Source: Diplonema japonicum (lineage: Eukaryota; Euglenozoa; Diplonemea; Diplonemida; Diplonemidae). From it: a DNA stretch of 64,000 bases. The notes beneath the pieces were generated by a model. That model was not told the origin of the DNA and made no database searches. It saw nothing but the letters and a program-made list of their open reading frames with translations. Both the position numbers and the translations under genes were made by a program. The stretch is taken from NCBI GenBank assembly GCA_964019335.1, contig OZ025717.1, forward strand, positions 62,001 to 126,000, read 5' to 3'. Shown piece by piece: positions 49,088-59,033 of this stretch (within the stretch, counting starts at the first letter, position 1; the number at the start of each line of letters is the position of its first letter).

Positions 49088-50557
49088 TTATTTAACCTGA
49101 GTTGGATCATCGGCAAGGTCGACCTTATACCGGTTCCGCAACGGGGGGTCAGGGGGGTAGTCCTTCATGTTAGTAGAGAGGTCAGGGTGGGTGTAAAACC
49201 ACCTTTTATAATCGTTAAGAACAGCCGATCGGTGCTCAAGACTCTGCACCACGGTGTCCAGCGCATCGTTCCGGAGTGGGGGGCCGTCGGGGTTGTACGT
49301 GAAATGCCGACGGATGGAGAGAAGGGCTTTGCGTTTGGAAACGATATCCGCCTGCGGGATCGCCTTTAGGATGTCAACCATTCTGCCGGATATGACATCT
49401 TCTTCAGGCATGAAAACGGCAAAGGCTGTGTAGTTCAGCAGACCCTCGAACGGGTAGACACATAAATCGCAAACCAACACGGGAATGCACCCTGACAACA
49501 CTGCCGATGTAGGCCGCCGGCTTGACAAACCATCGCCTGCTGCATGGACACAAAACACGCTTCGTTTGAACATCTCAGGGTAGTCCACAGGAACGCCCAG
49601 CCTCTTGGTGTCCACAACGTGCGACCCGAAATCTTGGTACACACATTTAAAACCCACGTCGCCTGCGTGGCTCGTCAGCTCCTTCTTGATCCACCTTCGA
49701 ACCCCTCCTATGGTCGATGTGCCCGACATGAAAACAGCAATGTCCCTACGCGTGTCTGCAGCGACAACATTTTTAAGCCCCGGTGAGAAATCAGGATACG
49801 GGACAATGACAGAGTGCATGGATTCCGTGAATTTCGGTTTCAAAGCCAGCGAGAAATCTTGAAATTTGTTCCGGCCCATCAGCTCCAGGAACTCGTACGA
49901 TATGTAGTTGATGCGAGGAAACAGCCTCGTGAGGTGCTTGAAGAACCGAATGGTCTGCCCGTAGTGCATGCCCCACCTCCACCAGAATATATAGTGGTCG
50001 TGCGCGTGGTAGCGTTTCCAATGGTCGCCCGGCTGCGAGGCGACCCAGTTTAAAATCTCTGTTAAATACTCCATCTTACCAGCACAGTTGTACAAGTGCG
50101 TCATAGCAGGTATGATAAAGACATCTGCTTCCGCCTTGTCGTCAGTATGCTGCGGGTGGTACCGCATGTAGCGTGCGATGAACGTGTCAACTGTGAACAG
50201 AGAATGCGCGTGCCGCCAGTCAAGCATAGTGTAGTTGGTCTTCTTTTTGGCATCTCTGTTGCACACGGATCGGTGCCAGTTAACTTCAAGATCCTTCAAT
50301 GCTCCAGATATGTACTTGCTTGGAATGTCGTAAATGTGGAACTTAAATACTTTTTTTCTGTACCCTTCCCTGTTGCTGTCCTCGTTGGGTACAGCCGGCG
50401 GTGGTAGAGGTGGTCGAGGTGACGATGAAGACAACGAAGCACAGGGAACAGCAGGCAGTGTTAGATTCACCATTTCATTCCCGACCCTGTGTCCCCACAC
50501 CATAGCTACTATTACAAGTATTGTCGCTATGGTGATGGCGAATCTTATTAGCAGCAT
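49088..50557 (-). CDS. exostosin-like glycosyltransferase (GT47)
   Basis: 489-aa type II membrane protein: N-terminal anchor (FAITIATILVIVAMVW), Pro/Ser stem, then the exostosin domain. Family marks: KVFKFHIYDIPSKY, EADVFIIPAMTHLYN, RDIAVFMSGTSTIGGVRRW, and the nucleotide-sugar site FKRSVFCVHAAGDGLSSRRP followed by SAVLSGCIPVLVCD and the acidic MPEEDV. Works in the Golgi, transferring a sugar (arabinose, xylose, galactose or glucuronate in known relatives) to a glycan. The acceptor is unknown. Several Asn sequons are present in the stem and the domain. Confidence 0.88.
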   Translation of the reverse strand: MLLIRFAITIATILVIVAMVWGHRVGNEMVNLTLPAVPCASLSSSSPRPPLPPPAVPNEDSNREGYRKKVFKFHIYDIPSKYISGALKDLEVNWHRSVCNRDAKKKTNYTMLDWRHAHSLFTVDTFIARYMRYHPQHTDDKAEADVFIIPAMTHLYNCAGKMEYLTEILNWVASQPGDHWKRYHAHDHYIFWWRWGMHYGQTIRFFKHLTRLFPRINYISYEFLELMGRNKFQDFSLALKPKFTESMHSVIVPYPDFSPGLKNVVAADTRRDIAVFMSGTSTIGGVRRWIKKELTSHAGDVGFKCVYQDFGSHVVDTKRLGVPVDYPEMFKRSVFCVHAAGDGLSSRRPTSAVLSGCIPVLVCDLCVYPFEGLLNYTAFAVFMPEEDVISGRMVDILKAIPQADIVSKRKALLSIRRHFTYNPDGPPLRNDALDTVVQSLEHRSAVLNDYKRWFYTHPDLSTNMKDYPPDPPLRNRYKVDLADDPTQVK

Positions 50558-51086
50558 TTTCTTTTTTTTGTGTGTAAATGAACTTCATAGTTCTTTTTTT
50601 TTAATTTTCGGGAATAGGTAAACAAAGGGGGGAGGGGGGGGTTTGTAATAAAATCAGAGGGGGCATTTTTTTTTTTGGTGATGGATGAGAAGGCGCCCTC
50701 TTTCCGGAAAAAAAAGAGAAAAAAAAAAGAAAAAAACTAAGCAGAAAACTTGTTTCAGGAAGAGAAATGGGCCAACCACGGGTCTGCCCGTTACTCTCCC
50801 TCTCCGCTTCTTTTTATGGGCACACAACAATGGTTTTCTTTTTCTCTTTTCTTTCATTAATAAAAAATTTTGTTTCTTCTCGGGGAAAATATTTTTTTCC
50901 CCTTAAAAAAAATTGCAAAAGCCACGGGAGGAACCACAGTCAAAACGAGGAAAATAAATCGGATATCAATACTCTTTTTTTTCTTCTTCTTTTTTTTTTT
51001 TTTTTTTTTTTTTTACGTTTTGTGTTTTTCTTTTTTCCTTCTTTCTCTCATCTTCGTTCCCATCACAGTGGAGGGAAAAGAGATCT
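50558..51086. other. intergenic
   Basis: T-rich and A-rich DNA with one ordinary stretch near 50755-50830; no gene seen. Confidence 0.6.
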
Positions 51087-51896
51087 TCACGCGAATTTTG
51101 CAGGAAACATTACAGGGGCAAGGAAATTTTGCGTTTCGGACAGGATGAACACGGCGCCGATCATCCTCCCGGTTCGCCATGTCCAGCCCTGGCAGAACCG
51201 GCCAATGCCTCCCTCCGCATAGAGTGTCGAAAAGGTCTGAGGAATGCTCTTAAACTTCTTCCCTTCCACGTCGCCCTGCAAACACGTCTTGATGGTGTCC
51301 ATGGGATGCGAAGCAGACGCAGCAACTACACCAGCACAGATGGCACCGCACGCCTTGGCTGCTGCTGGTGACATGTTGTAGTCCTCTTTGAAGACAGATG
51401 TCAAGACTGGACCAATACCAAGGTATCCCGCGGTGTAGAGCCCTTCCCTGCCAGAAGTCATGGACGCGCCTCTGAGCATGGTAGCAAGGCCTTGCTCTTT
51501 GACAATGGTAACGGGTGTTTGGAAGAGGGAAAGACCCTTCCGTTGCTGCTGGATCATCACGAGCTCCATTGGGGAGCACACAACACCCGACATCATCCCT
51601 CCGATGAGCCCTGCTACGATCTGTTCCTTCTTTGTGAGGTTCCTGCTTTCACCACTCTTCAAGGCTTGCGAGACTGCTCCCGTAAGAGGGAACTGCAGCC
51701 CTGTGGCAACCCCCATGTTTGCTATGCTCACCCCCAACCCCCTGTACAGCAAGGACGGCTTCATCGATATCGGCAATCCCTGCTGCGACGCGTTCTTGCA
51801 GTACAGCGTAGGCTGCATGATCGACACCTCGATGCTCCCGCACACAATACCCAGCAGCGTGTTCTCATGAGGCTCCAAGCGCTCTACGGCTGACAT
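51087..51896 (-). CDS. mitochondrial carrier family protein
   Basis: 269 aa from MSAVERLEPHEN, chosen because the upstream codons are low-complexity. Three repeats of the SLC25 fold are visible. The third has the signature SHPMDTIKTCLQGD (PxDxxK). The second has CSPMELVMIQQQRKG. The first is degenerate (MQPTLYCKNASQQG), lacking the acidic residue of the salt bridge. Each repeat contains two membrane helices with conserved glycines (LLGIVCGSIEVS, IVAGLIGGMMSG, GAICAGVVAASASHP). Should exchange a metabolite across the inner mitochondrial membrane; the substrate cannot be inferred. Confidence 0.85.
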   Translation of the reverse strand: MSAVERLEPHENTLLGIVCGSIEVSIMQPTLYCKNASQQGLPISMKPSLLYRGLGVSIANMGVATGLQFPLTGAVSQALKSGESRNLTKKEQIVAGLIGGMMSGVVCSPMELVMIQQQRKGLSLFQTPVTIVKEQGLATMLRGASMTSGREGLYTAGYLGIGPVLTSVFKEDYNMSPAAAKACGAICAGVVAASASHPMDTIKTCLQGDVEGKKFKSIPQTFSTLYAEGGIGRFCQGWTWRTGRMIGAVFILSETQNFLAPVMFPAKFA

Positions 51897-52112
51897 TTCC
51901 CCTTTTTTTTTCCTCTCTCTTTCTTTTAAAAGATTTTTCACCTCCCTCCTTTTTGTAGAAGTCGAATTTCTTTTTTTACAGGGAAAAAAAATTCTTTTTG
52001 GAATGGGGGGGGGTGGTGTGTGTCAAGGAGGGGACAACAAAGGGAGGGCAACCAAATGCCCGGTCCCACACACACTTGTACAATACACTATGAGGGGTGA
52101 GGTGCTGGTTGC

Positions 52113-52592
52113 TTACGCAAAGGGGGTCTCGGCGATTTTCCACGTGGTTACTTTTGAGACGGTGTTTGAGTAGAACACTTTGTGTTTTTTGTAGTCCCAC
52201 TTCACCCTCCAGTCCTGATGCTTTTTGACCAGGACAGGCTTGCCCCCTGCCTCCATCTCCGCAGGCCTGTCCTTCTGCGCCTTTCCGTCAACTATGTATA
52301 AATATTCTTTTTTCAAAGCGCAGTACTGTTCAATGACCCCATTCTCCTCCCTAAGTTGTATTGGTTCAAGGGGGTTGTAAGGTGCTGGTGGTGCAGCTGA
52401 TTCCTGCGCCATTGGTGCAGGACAAGGGGGTAAGGGCAGTTCCTTCTTCATTCCGTCCTTCTCCAGCCACGATGCAAGAAACCCCTCCACATCTTCTGGC
52501 TTTTCGTCCAACAACAGAGCGGCCATATCATCCATCAAATCGTGCACTTCGTGCTTCACAAGGTACTCCCGAACTTCATTGCTGACTTCCAT
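52113..52592 (-). CDS. RIIa-like docking domain plus WW-like domain protein
   Basis: 159 aa. Residues about 5-45 (VREYLVKHEVHDLMDDMAAL, then LLDEKPEDVEGFLASWL) match the RIIa/Dpy-30 dimerisation-docking helix pair found in PKA regulatory subunits and in many flagellar proteins. A Pro/Ala linker follows, then a segment with QYCALKKEYLYIV. The C-terminal WRVKWDYKKHKVFYSNTVSK with a following TTW resembles a WW domain, which binds proline-rich peptides. Likely a small adaptor, perhaps in the flagellum or linked to cAMP signalling. A GTAAGC donor-like site overlaps the stop codon, so a short alternative last exon cannot be excluded. Confidence 0.72.
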   Translation of the reverse strand: MEVSNEVREYLVKHEVHDLMDDMAALLLDEKPEDVEGFLASWLEKDGMKKELPLPPCPAPMAQESAAPPAPYNPLEPIQLREENGVIEQYCALKKEYLYIVDGKAQKDRPAEMEAGGKPVLVKKHQDWRVKWDYKKHKVFYSNTVSKVTTWKIAETPFA

Positions 52593-52769
52593 TGTCTTTG
52601 CGGGATACCTTTTGGGAGGGGGGGGTGTGGGTGGGCAGAAGATGTTGATATTTGGCTTTGCATTTACCGGAAAGATAAAAAGAGAACAAAAAAAAGAGAA
52701 AAAAAAAACGAATTAAGAGTATCATGAAGGGGAAAGAGAAATAAAAGGCGATGTTTTTAAAAAGGCAAA

Positions 52770-52935
52770 TCCCACTTGAGGACAACCCTAGGGGTCTATC
52801 TTTTGATACTCCTTCTGGAGCCTCGCTTTCGTTAGGCGAAAAAGGCTACCGATTAGTTTCTAGTTGTTGTGTCGCAGCTTCAAGATCTCTAGGGCAACTC
52901 CACCGCTGTCACTTCCATCGCTGTGTCGCCAAATT
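52770..52935 (-). mobile_element. internally deleted retroelement scrap
   Basis: Minus strand: starts with GAAGTGACAGCGGTGGAGTTG (near-identical to the start of the 30.7-kb fragment), then stops. About 70 nt later it ends with GCTCCAGAAGGAGTAT, the same end as the 30.36-kb fragment. The coding middle is gone. It lies about 180 nt upstream of the RIIa-WW gene start, in the same orientation as the genes. Confidence 0.5.
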
Positions 52936-53445
52936 AAAAAACGTGCGGGGTTGGGAGGGGGCTTTCTTTTTTTTTTTTTGAAACGACCGGAGGAAAAAAA
53001 AGGGGGGTTATTTGTCGATGGTTTTCTTTTCTTTTTCTCCGGGGGACCCTTCCCCCCATTCCCTTCTTTTTGTTATTATTGTGGAAAGAAACAAAGGACG
53101 AAAAAAAAAAACCCCTCCCCTCAATACCCTAAAAAAAAAATCACAAGGAGGGATAAAAAGGAAAGAGCAGGAAAAAAAATAAATAAAAGGGGGATAGGTC
53201 AATGGTAGTGAAACAAAGGAGAATAAAAAGGGCCTTTAAAATGCCCTTTTGGGTGGACGCCACCTTTGCCCCCCCCCCCCCCCCCCTCTCTTTTTCTTTG
53301 TTCCTGTTACTTAAAACAGAAAATTTAGTTTTCGAGAAAAAAAAGGGGGGGACCATATATTTCAAAAAAAAGAAAACAGAGTTGAAGGTAGTTTACACTC
53401 TTTTCTATCCTCTTCTTCTTTTTTTTTCCCTTCCTTCCTTCCCTG

Positions 53446-53499
<54 letters not shown>

Positions 53500-54815
53500 C
53501 AAACACAGTCTTCCCTGAAGGACAAATGAAAGATAAGGAAAGAGAAAAGAAATAGAAATACTCCCTTTGAATATCTGTCCAACGGAAGGTGGCGGGGGAA
53601 CGGTATCAAGATTGCAGTCCCTACATATCCATCCAAAGAAAGAAGGAGAACCTTCCCCCTTTTATTTCCTCTTTCTTTTGTGGTGAAGGGGGGGGGGATC
53701 TTTAAAAAAAGGTGGTTAGTCGTATTTGGAATCGTCTGTAATGTTACCTTCTTGCTCTATCAAATGACAGAAAGGGGGGGGTGGAAAAAAAGAAAAAAAT
53801 AGAGGGGAAATTCTTTTTAAGCATCGGCAAGGAAAGAAAGTGGGGTTTCAAAAACGAGAACAAAAAAAAAAAAAAAAAAAAAAAAGCAAAACGCCCTCTT
53901 TTTTCCTCTCCTTTTTTCCCCCCCTACTTCAGAAGATGGGTGAACGAAGAAAAAAAAAAAACTTCCAACCCCCCTTCTTGTTCATAGCATAAAACCCATG
54001 GAACGAGATTTAAAAAAAAAATAATAACATACATGGGTCTTCCAACTTCCTCTTCCGAGCCAAAAAAAAAAAAACAAAAAAGCAAAAGAAAATTGGGCGA
54101 TGAGGAAGGAAGTCACGCACTCAATTTCTTTCCCCCCCCCCCCCCCCCTCGTTGTTTTCTTCTTCTATTTCATTCACAATTCCACTTTTTTTCCTTCGCC
54201 TCCGAAAAGACAAGGAAAGAGGTCTTTTAAAAAAGGTAGAGGACCAACAGTAGGAACAAACAAAAAAAAAAATGCGTTGTGTGTTGTGCAGAGAAAAAAA
54301 AATTAGAAAAAAAGGGCGGAGTGGGGCTCATGGTATCGAGAGTGTGCTTTCCCGCCATGTTCCTTGCATTTAAATGCGACAGAGCGGGACAGCCTCTGTA
54401 ACTTGTATTCAATGAAAAAATACTTGTACTTTGTTAAACAAGCAGCCCCCCCCCCCCCCCCCCCCCCCTCTCGAAAAAACCTTTGTGACATATTTTGTTT
54501 GTTTAATTCGTAGTGGGCTTGGGAGAAGGAAAAAAAAAGACCCCCAATTTGTGTAAAGAATATGGTTTGTTTTCTCGTATCTTTTCTTTCATCCCCCCCC
54601 CCCACACACACACAAAACAAAAAAGTATAAAAAATATAATAGAAAAAAAATATGGAAATAAAAAAAAAAACCAAACGGAGACAAAAAATGGGAGAAATGA
54701 AAAAAATACAGATTCAAAAAAAAAACCCCCCCCATCCCCCCTTTTTTCCTTTTACTGTATCAACACTCCTTTTTTTTTCGTTTTTTTTTTTTTTTCCCTT
54801 CGTTTAGTGTTCTCC
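52936..54815. other. long low-complexity intergenic region
   Basis: Contains several of the longest homopolymers in the window (poly-A at about 53448-53497, poly-C at about 53270-53286 and 54447-54468). One ordinary block at about 54310-54440 is open on the minus strand without a start codon. No supported gene. Confidence 0.6.
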
Positions 54816-57421
54816 TCAAGGCGAAAGCGAAGAGGGAGAGTGTTCACCATGCGACGACACGACTTCAGGCTCGCTGTAGGACGCTGCAGTTTCTAAGGCA
54901 ACGTCGATGGGAGGCTCCGGGTCAAGGTGGGCAACAATAGAGGTACGAAGGGGGTTGAATGGCACCGATGGCACCGGTGACGTAGGGGAAGACACCACCA
55001 CCTGGACATCATCACAAGACGTAGCTGAGATCAGCGTGGCGTGCTCCCCACGACGGTACGGGTTGGACATGGCAAGCGAAGCTGGGAAGGAGGCCGACCT
55101 CTTCACCCTATGCTTCGCACGACCTTCAGGACGCTCGCCAAGCTTCGTAGCTGTCGCATCTATGTTGATATCAGGGACAGGGTTTTGCTTTATGTTCCTG
55201 GTGTAGTCCACCATCGAGTAATGGTCCATTTCACCAACAGCGATAATGCTTGACTGCAGGCGCCTCTTGGCGTCTCTGTAGTGCGAATCTGCTGCAACGA
55301 CAACCGCCTCACGTGGGGACCCGTCGGCCTTCTCGCTGTCACTTACCTTTTCCAGCCATTTCGGTCCAAGCATGGCAATGGCAGCCGCGCCCAGTGGTGC
55401 TGTGAAGATCACCCCCAGTACGCTGACCTGAAGGATTATCTTGCCCCATTCCACATCCTCGTCGTACTGGCATGGAGCTTGCGTGACGCCATTTGCGAGG
55501 GTTTTGCAGAATTTGTCCTTGAATTTGTTCGCTTCCTCCAACGCCAGCCCCCCAACCGCAGCTTGGACCGTCGCCTTCGGCATCCATGCAAGGGCAACAA
55601 ATATCCTGTTTTTCATACTCCACCCGCTCCCGGTGCACGCAAGCAGAGCTCCAATGCACCTTGCCGTCAGCGATACCGTGATGCACAGCATTGCCTTCCA
55701 TAGAAGGTCGGGGTCAGCCTGGATTGTTTTTTTGTTTTTTTTTTTTTAAAATCTTTCGCCACATACCAGATCCCCCAGATCAATGGAGTTACCCACGAGC
55801 GAGAACAGTAAAGGGCACGCTACGAGGTCCCAGACAATCTGGTTTAGTTTTTTTTTTTTCTTTTTCTTTTATTAAATACTTTGAAGTTCATGTTCAGCTG
55901 AGCCAAGGCCGTGGCGTGAAGCTTGGTCACGGCGGTGATGTCTTCTATAGATTTTTTATTTTCTTGAATTTTCGTGATCATCGAGTCCCCGGGACGGAGC
56001 TTGAAAAAGCGCCGGGTGGACATATCGGAGTCCAGCTGCGAGGCAGACTCGACGCACCACGTCAGCAGGTTGATGTCATTGTGGAGGGACGTGAGCTGGA
56101 AGGAGGCCTGCGAAAAGCAGTAGTTCACAGAGAAGCACGTCGCCATAGCACCGAGGACACCAAGACTGTCCAGAGCACCTGCAGATCCAACATCGATACC
56201 CGCAACTGTGACATTTATAAAACGAAAAAAAAGGGTTAACATACACCCAACCACCATGCAAACACAACTCAAGAACACCAGCATAAACACCAACAAGTGC
56301 GACCTTGTGTCGGCGGGCATCTTGTTCTGAGATGTGCCGAAGGGATCGACGGAGTGCGTGATGCCGAACACTGCCATGTCGTTGTCTTGCGCGGTTTTCT
56401 GTCTGTACTCGGACACCCCTTCAGCAGAGTACTCCTTTGGGATGACCCTGTGCGCAATGCGGTAGAGGATGTACCCGAGAAGAAACCCCGCGACGATCCC
56501 ACCAAGAATTTCAAGCGGTGCTTTAACGATTTTGTCCGTTACAGCACCACCGCCAAACGCCATTCCAAAGAAGATCCCAAAGAATGTGATGGCAAACACA
56601 TCATCAAGACCTGACGCAAACATCACAATCGACGGGACCGGTGTCCCAGCCCCTCCTACAAAACCCCTTGTTTGCAGATCTATAAGTCCGGGGACTACAA
56701 CAGCAGGGGATACTGCCGCCATTACGAATCCTAGTAAGAAACCCCATATGATGCTGAACTTGAATATAAGTACAGCCATGCCGGCGTACGACAGGGCCTC
56801 AAAGGCCATCGGGGTCACGGCAAGAAGCAAGCCTGTTTTCAACTTTTTCAACGAGTTTAGTACGCGGGAGCAGTTTCCTTGTTGATGCCATTCAATACGC
56901 CCGTCGACAACTACTTTTTTACGGATGTCCCTGATGTCTCCTAAAAAGGTATTCACAGGTAGACCGAGCCCAGCACGGCCCACGATAATAGTCAATGCAA
57001 CCTCTTTTATAACCGAGGTGAAGTTGGACGATATTCCATCAGTCAGTGTTGGGTCTGATTTAATATTCCGAACGACCATGCCGATGATCATGAAGCCGAA
57101 TAGTGGTGGGAGCCCGATAACAGCGCTTAACGCATTTCCAAACACGTAGCTGCAGGAAACCAGCACGAAGAGGTCGAACATGCTGTTTCCCGGCTCGAAG
57201 GGATTTTTGTCGGCGTTGTGGAAAGCCAGCCAGCCGATCAGAAACATGACCCCCCAGCACAAACACCACAGCATGTATGGTACTATTTCTATCTTGAATA
57301 TCCTGCCGCACATGTGCACCAACATCCATCTGCTTTGAACGATTGAAAAACCCGTCCCTGCTATACGGCACGAACACCCCTCGAGTGAGTATGTCCTGAT
57401 GTTCTCATCTTCATTAATCAT
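54816..57421 (-). CDS. Na+/H+ antiporter, SLC9B/NHA type, four exons
   Basis: 825-aa cation/proton antiporter of the CPA family, similar to SLC9B1/2. The central exon 55838-55767 encodes IVWDLVACPLLFSLVGNSID, a family hallmark that is invisible without splicing. The next exon opens ADPDLLWKAMLCI, followed by IFVALAWMPKATVQAAVGGL, also SLC9B-like. Other segments: LPPLFGFMIIGMVVRN, VSPAVVVPGLIDL, SGLDDVFAI (double aspartate ion site). Introns are 56206-56244 (39 nt, in frame), 55839-55879 (41 nt) and 55719-55766 (48 nt). Exons are 1177, 326, 72 and 903 nt. About 150 residues of Ser/Pro-rich cytosolic tail follow. Start at 57421; a poly-A acceptor upstream might join it to 57516-57680. Confidence 0.92.
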
Positions 57422-57515
57422 TAACGGTAACGGTGGATTATGTGTGGTATTTTTTTTTTTGTCCTTTTTTTTATTTTTATTTTTTTTGTAGGTAGGGGGG
57501 GGGGGAAAAAATCTG

Positions 57516-57680
57516 TCAAGCCACAACCTTTTTCGTTTCGCCTCCTATGCCCCACCAATCTCTGCTCTGGTACACCATGAAAAACAAAGCGGCAAAAAAC
57601 ACGGCTCTAAAAACACCGCCTATAACCCCGCCAGCTACAAAGGACACAGCTTGACTTCCTCTCAATGTGGGTGTTGTCAT
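57516..57680 (-). CDS. 54-aa single-pass membrane protein
   Basis: Complete frame from ATG 57680 (MTTPTLRGSQAVSF) to TGA 57516, with one membrane segment (FVAGGVIGGVFRAVFFAAL) and a short C-tail ending GGETKKVVA. The composition is protein-like in a region otherwise made of homopolymers. It lies 94 nt upstream of the antiporter start. Alternatively GTTGTGG near its end could be a donor spliced to the AAAAAG at about 57464, which would fuse it in frame to the antiporter N-terminus. A mitochondrial or secretory micro-subunit is equally possible. No family recognised. Confidence 0.5.
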   Translation of the reverse strand: MTTPTLRGSQAVSFVAGGVIGGVFRAVFFAALFFMVYQSRDWWGIGGETKKVVA

Positions 57681-58275
57681 TTTTTTTTTTCTTCCTTCCC
57701 CCCCACCTTAGGTGTGTGTGTGTTTTTTTTTTTTTGATTTTTTTTTGAAAAAAAATAGAAAATAAAAAATTAGTACCAAACACAGTGTACAGTAAAGAAA
57801 GAAAAAAAAATATGGCGAGAGAAATTTTGATGTTTTTCCCCCTTAAAGAAATCGAATAGCATAGAAGGGGGAAAATAAGGGGGGGGGTGCAAAAAAGGAA
57901 ATATATAGCAAGTGTAATTTCCTTCTTTTTCTAAAATTTCCCTTACAAGGTAAAAGAAAAATTCTGTTCTTTTTTTTGTTGAAGAGAAACAAGAGATGTG
58001 CCATGAGAGCTAGAAAACACAATTTTAAAGAAAAAAAAAAAAAAAAGCATCAATGCGATGGGGAAAGAATGTATGCCCACCCTAGGTTGATCATCACCAA
58101 ATGCTTCACATGTTTGGTGGCTTAACTTCGTATCGGGCAGAATGGATACATTTAACCGGAGATATATGGCTGTGGAAAAAAAAAAGGAAAAAAAAAAAGG
58201 AAGGGGGATTTTCAGTTGCGCTTCTTGAAGATGATGCCACACAATGTAGATACAGCCTTTACACGAAAGCACTAC

Positions 58276-58308
<33 letters not shown>

Positions 58309-59033
58309 TACGCCCGACTCATACGAAAGGCATTCTCTCCCTCGAGGAAAAAAAAAAAAAGGGAAAACAATGAAAGAAAAAAAAGAAAAGAAAAAAATAT
58401 TTTTGATAGTGGATGATGTGGTAGCAACACCCACCAACCAAACTATTTTCCCCCCCTTTCTTTTTTCTTTCTTTTATTTTTTTTTTTTTCCGTAAAGGTG
58501 GAAAAATAAAATAAAAAATAAAAAGTGGGGTCAAGGACAAGAAAGAAAAAAAAAACAAAAAAACAAAAAATAACCTCACAAACTCAATGTTTCTTGTCAA
58601 TTAACCTTTTTAAGCTCAGAACAGGTAATCCACTTTTTTGCATTTTCTGTTTAGGGAAGAAAATAGTCTTCAAGCGGTCCAATTCTATACTCCTTAAAAC
58701 GGCCGAAAATCGAAAAGAAACCAACATGAGTTGGAAAAGGCGGGAGGGAGAAGAAAAACATAAAGAATATGCAAATATTACAGACCGTATTCAAAAGAAA
58801 AAATAAAGGAGGGGGGGGGGCAAAGCCTTCACCACCCCCCCGTTTTGCTCTCTTTCGTTTTTTTTTTTTCTTTTCTTTTTTCTTTATTTCAACTTTGCTC
58901 TTTCTGTAAAATTAACGAGAAGGGATATAAAAAAAAAAAAAAGCTAGGGGAAAAAAAAGTATGTTAAAATTCAGCGAATCATTATGTAATTTTTTTTTTT
59001 TTTATGACAAAAAGAACCCCAAAGCCGTATTCT
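57681..59033. other. low-complexity interval with candidate tiny exons
   Basis: No secure gene. Ordinary-composition islands at about 58060-58165, 58205-58275 and 58310-58345 are each preceded on the minus strand by T-rich acceptors (CCACAG, TTTGTAG, CTCGAG), with a GTATGAG donor after the third. Joining them from an ATG near 58334 gives a frame beginning MPFCFRVKAVSTLSIYLRLN. A separate 47-codon ATG frame spans 58727-58584 (MLVSFRFSAVLRS). Neither resembles a known protein. Confidence 0.35.

Noticed and set aside
53448-53500. very long poly-A as evidence of a processed pseudogene or LINE tail
   Set aside because: Equally long A, T, G and C runs occur throughout intergenic DNA without any adjacent coding copy.
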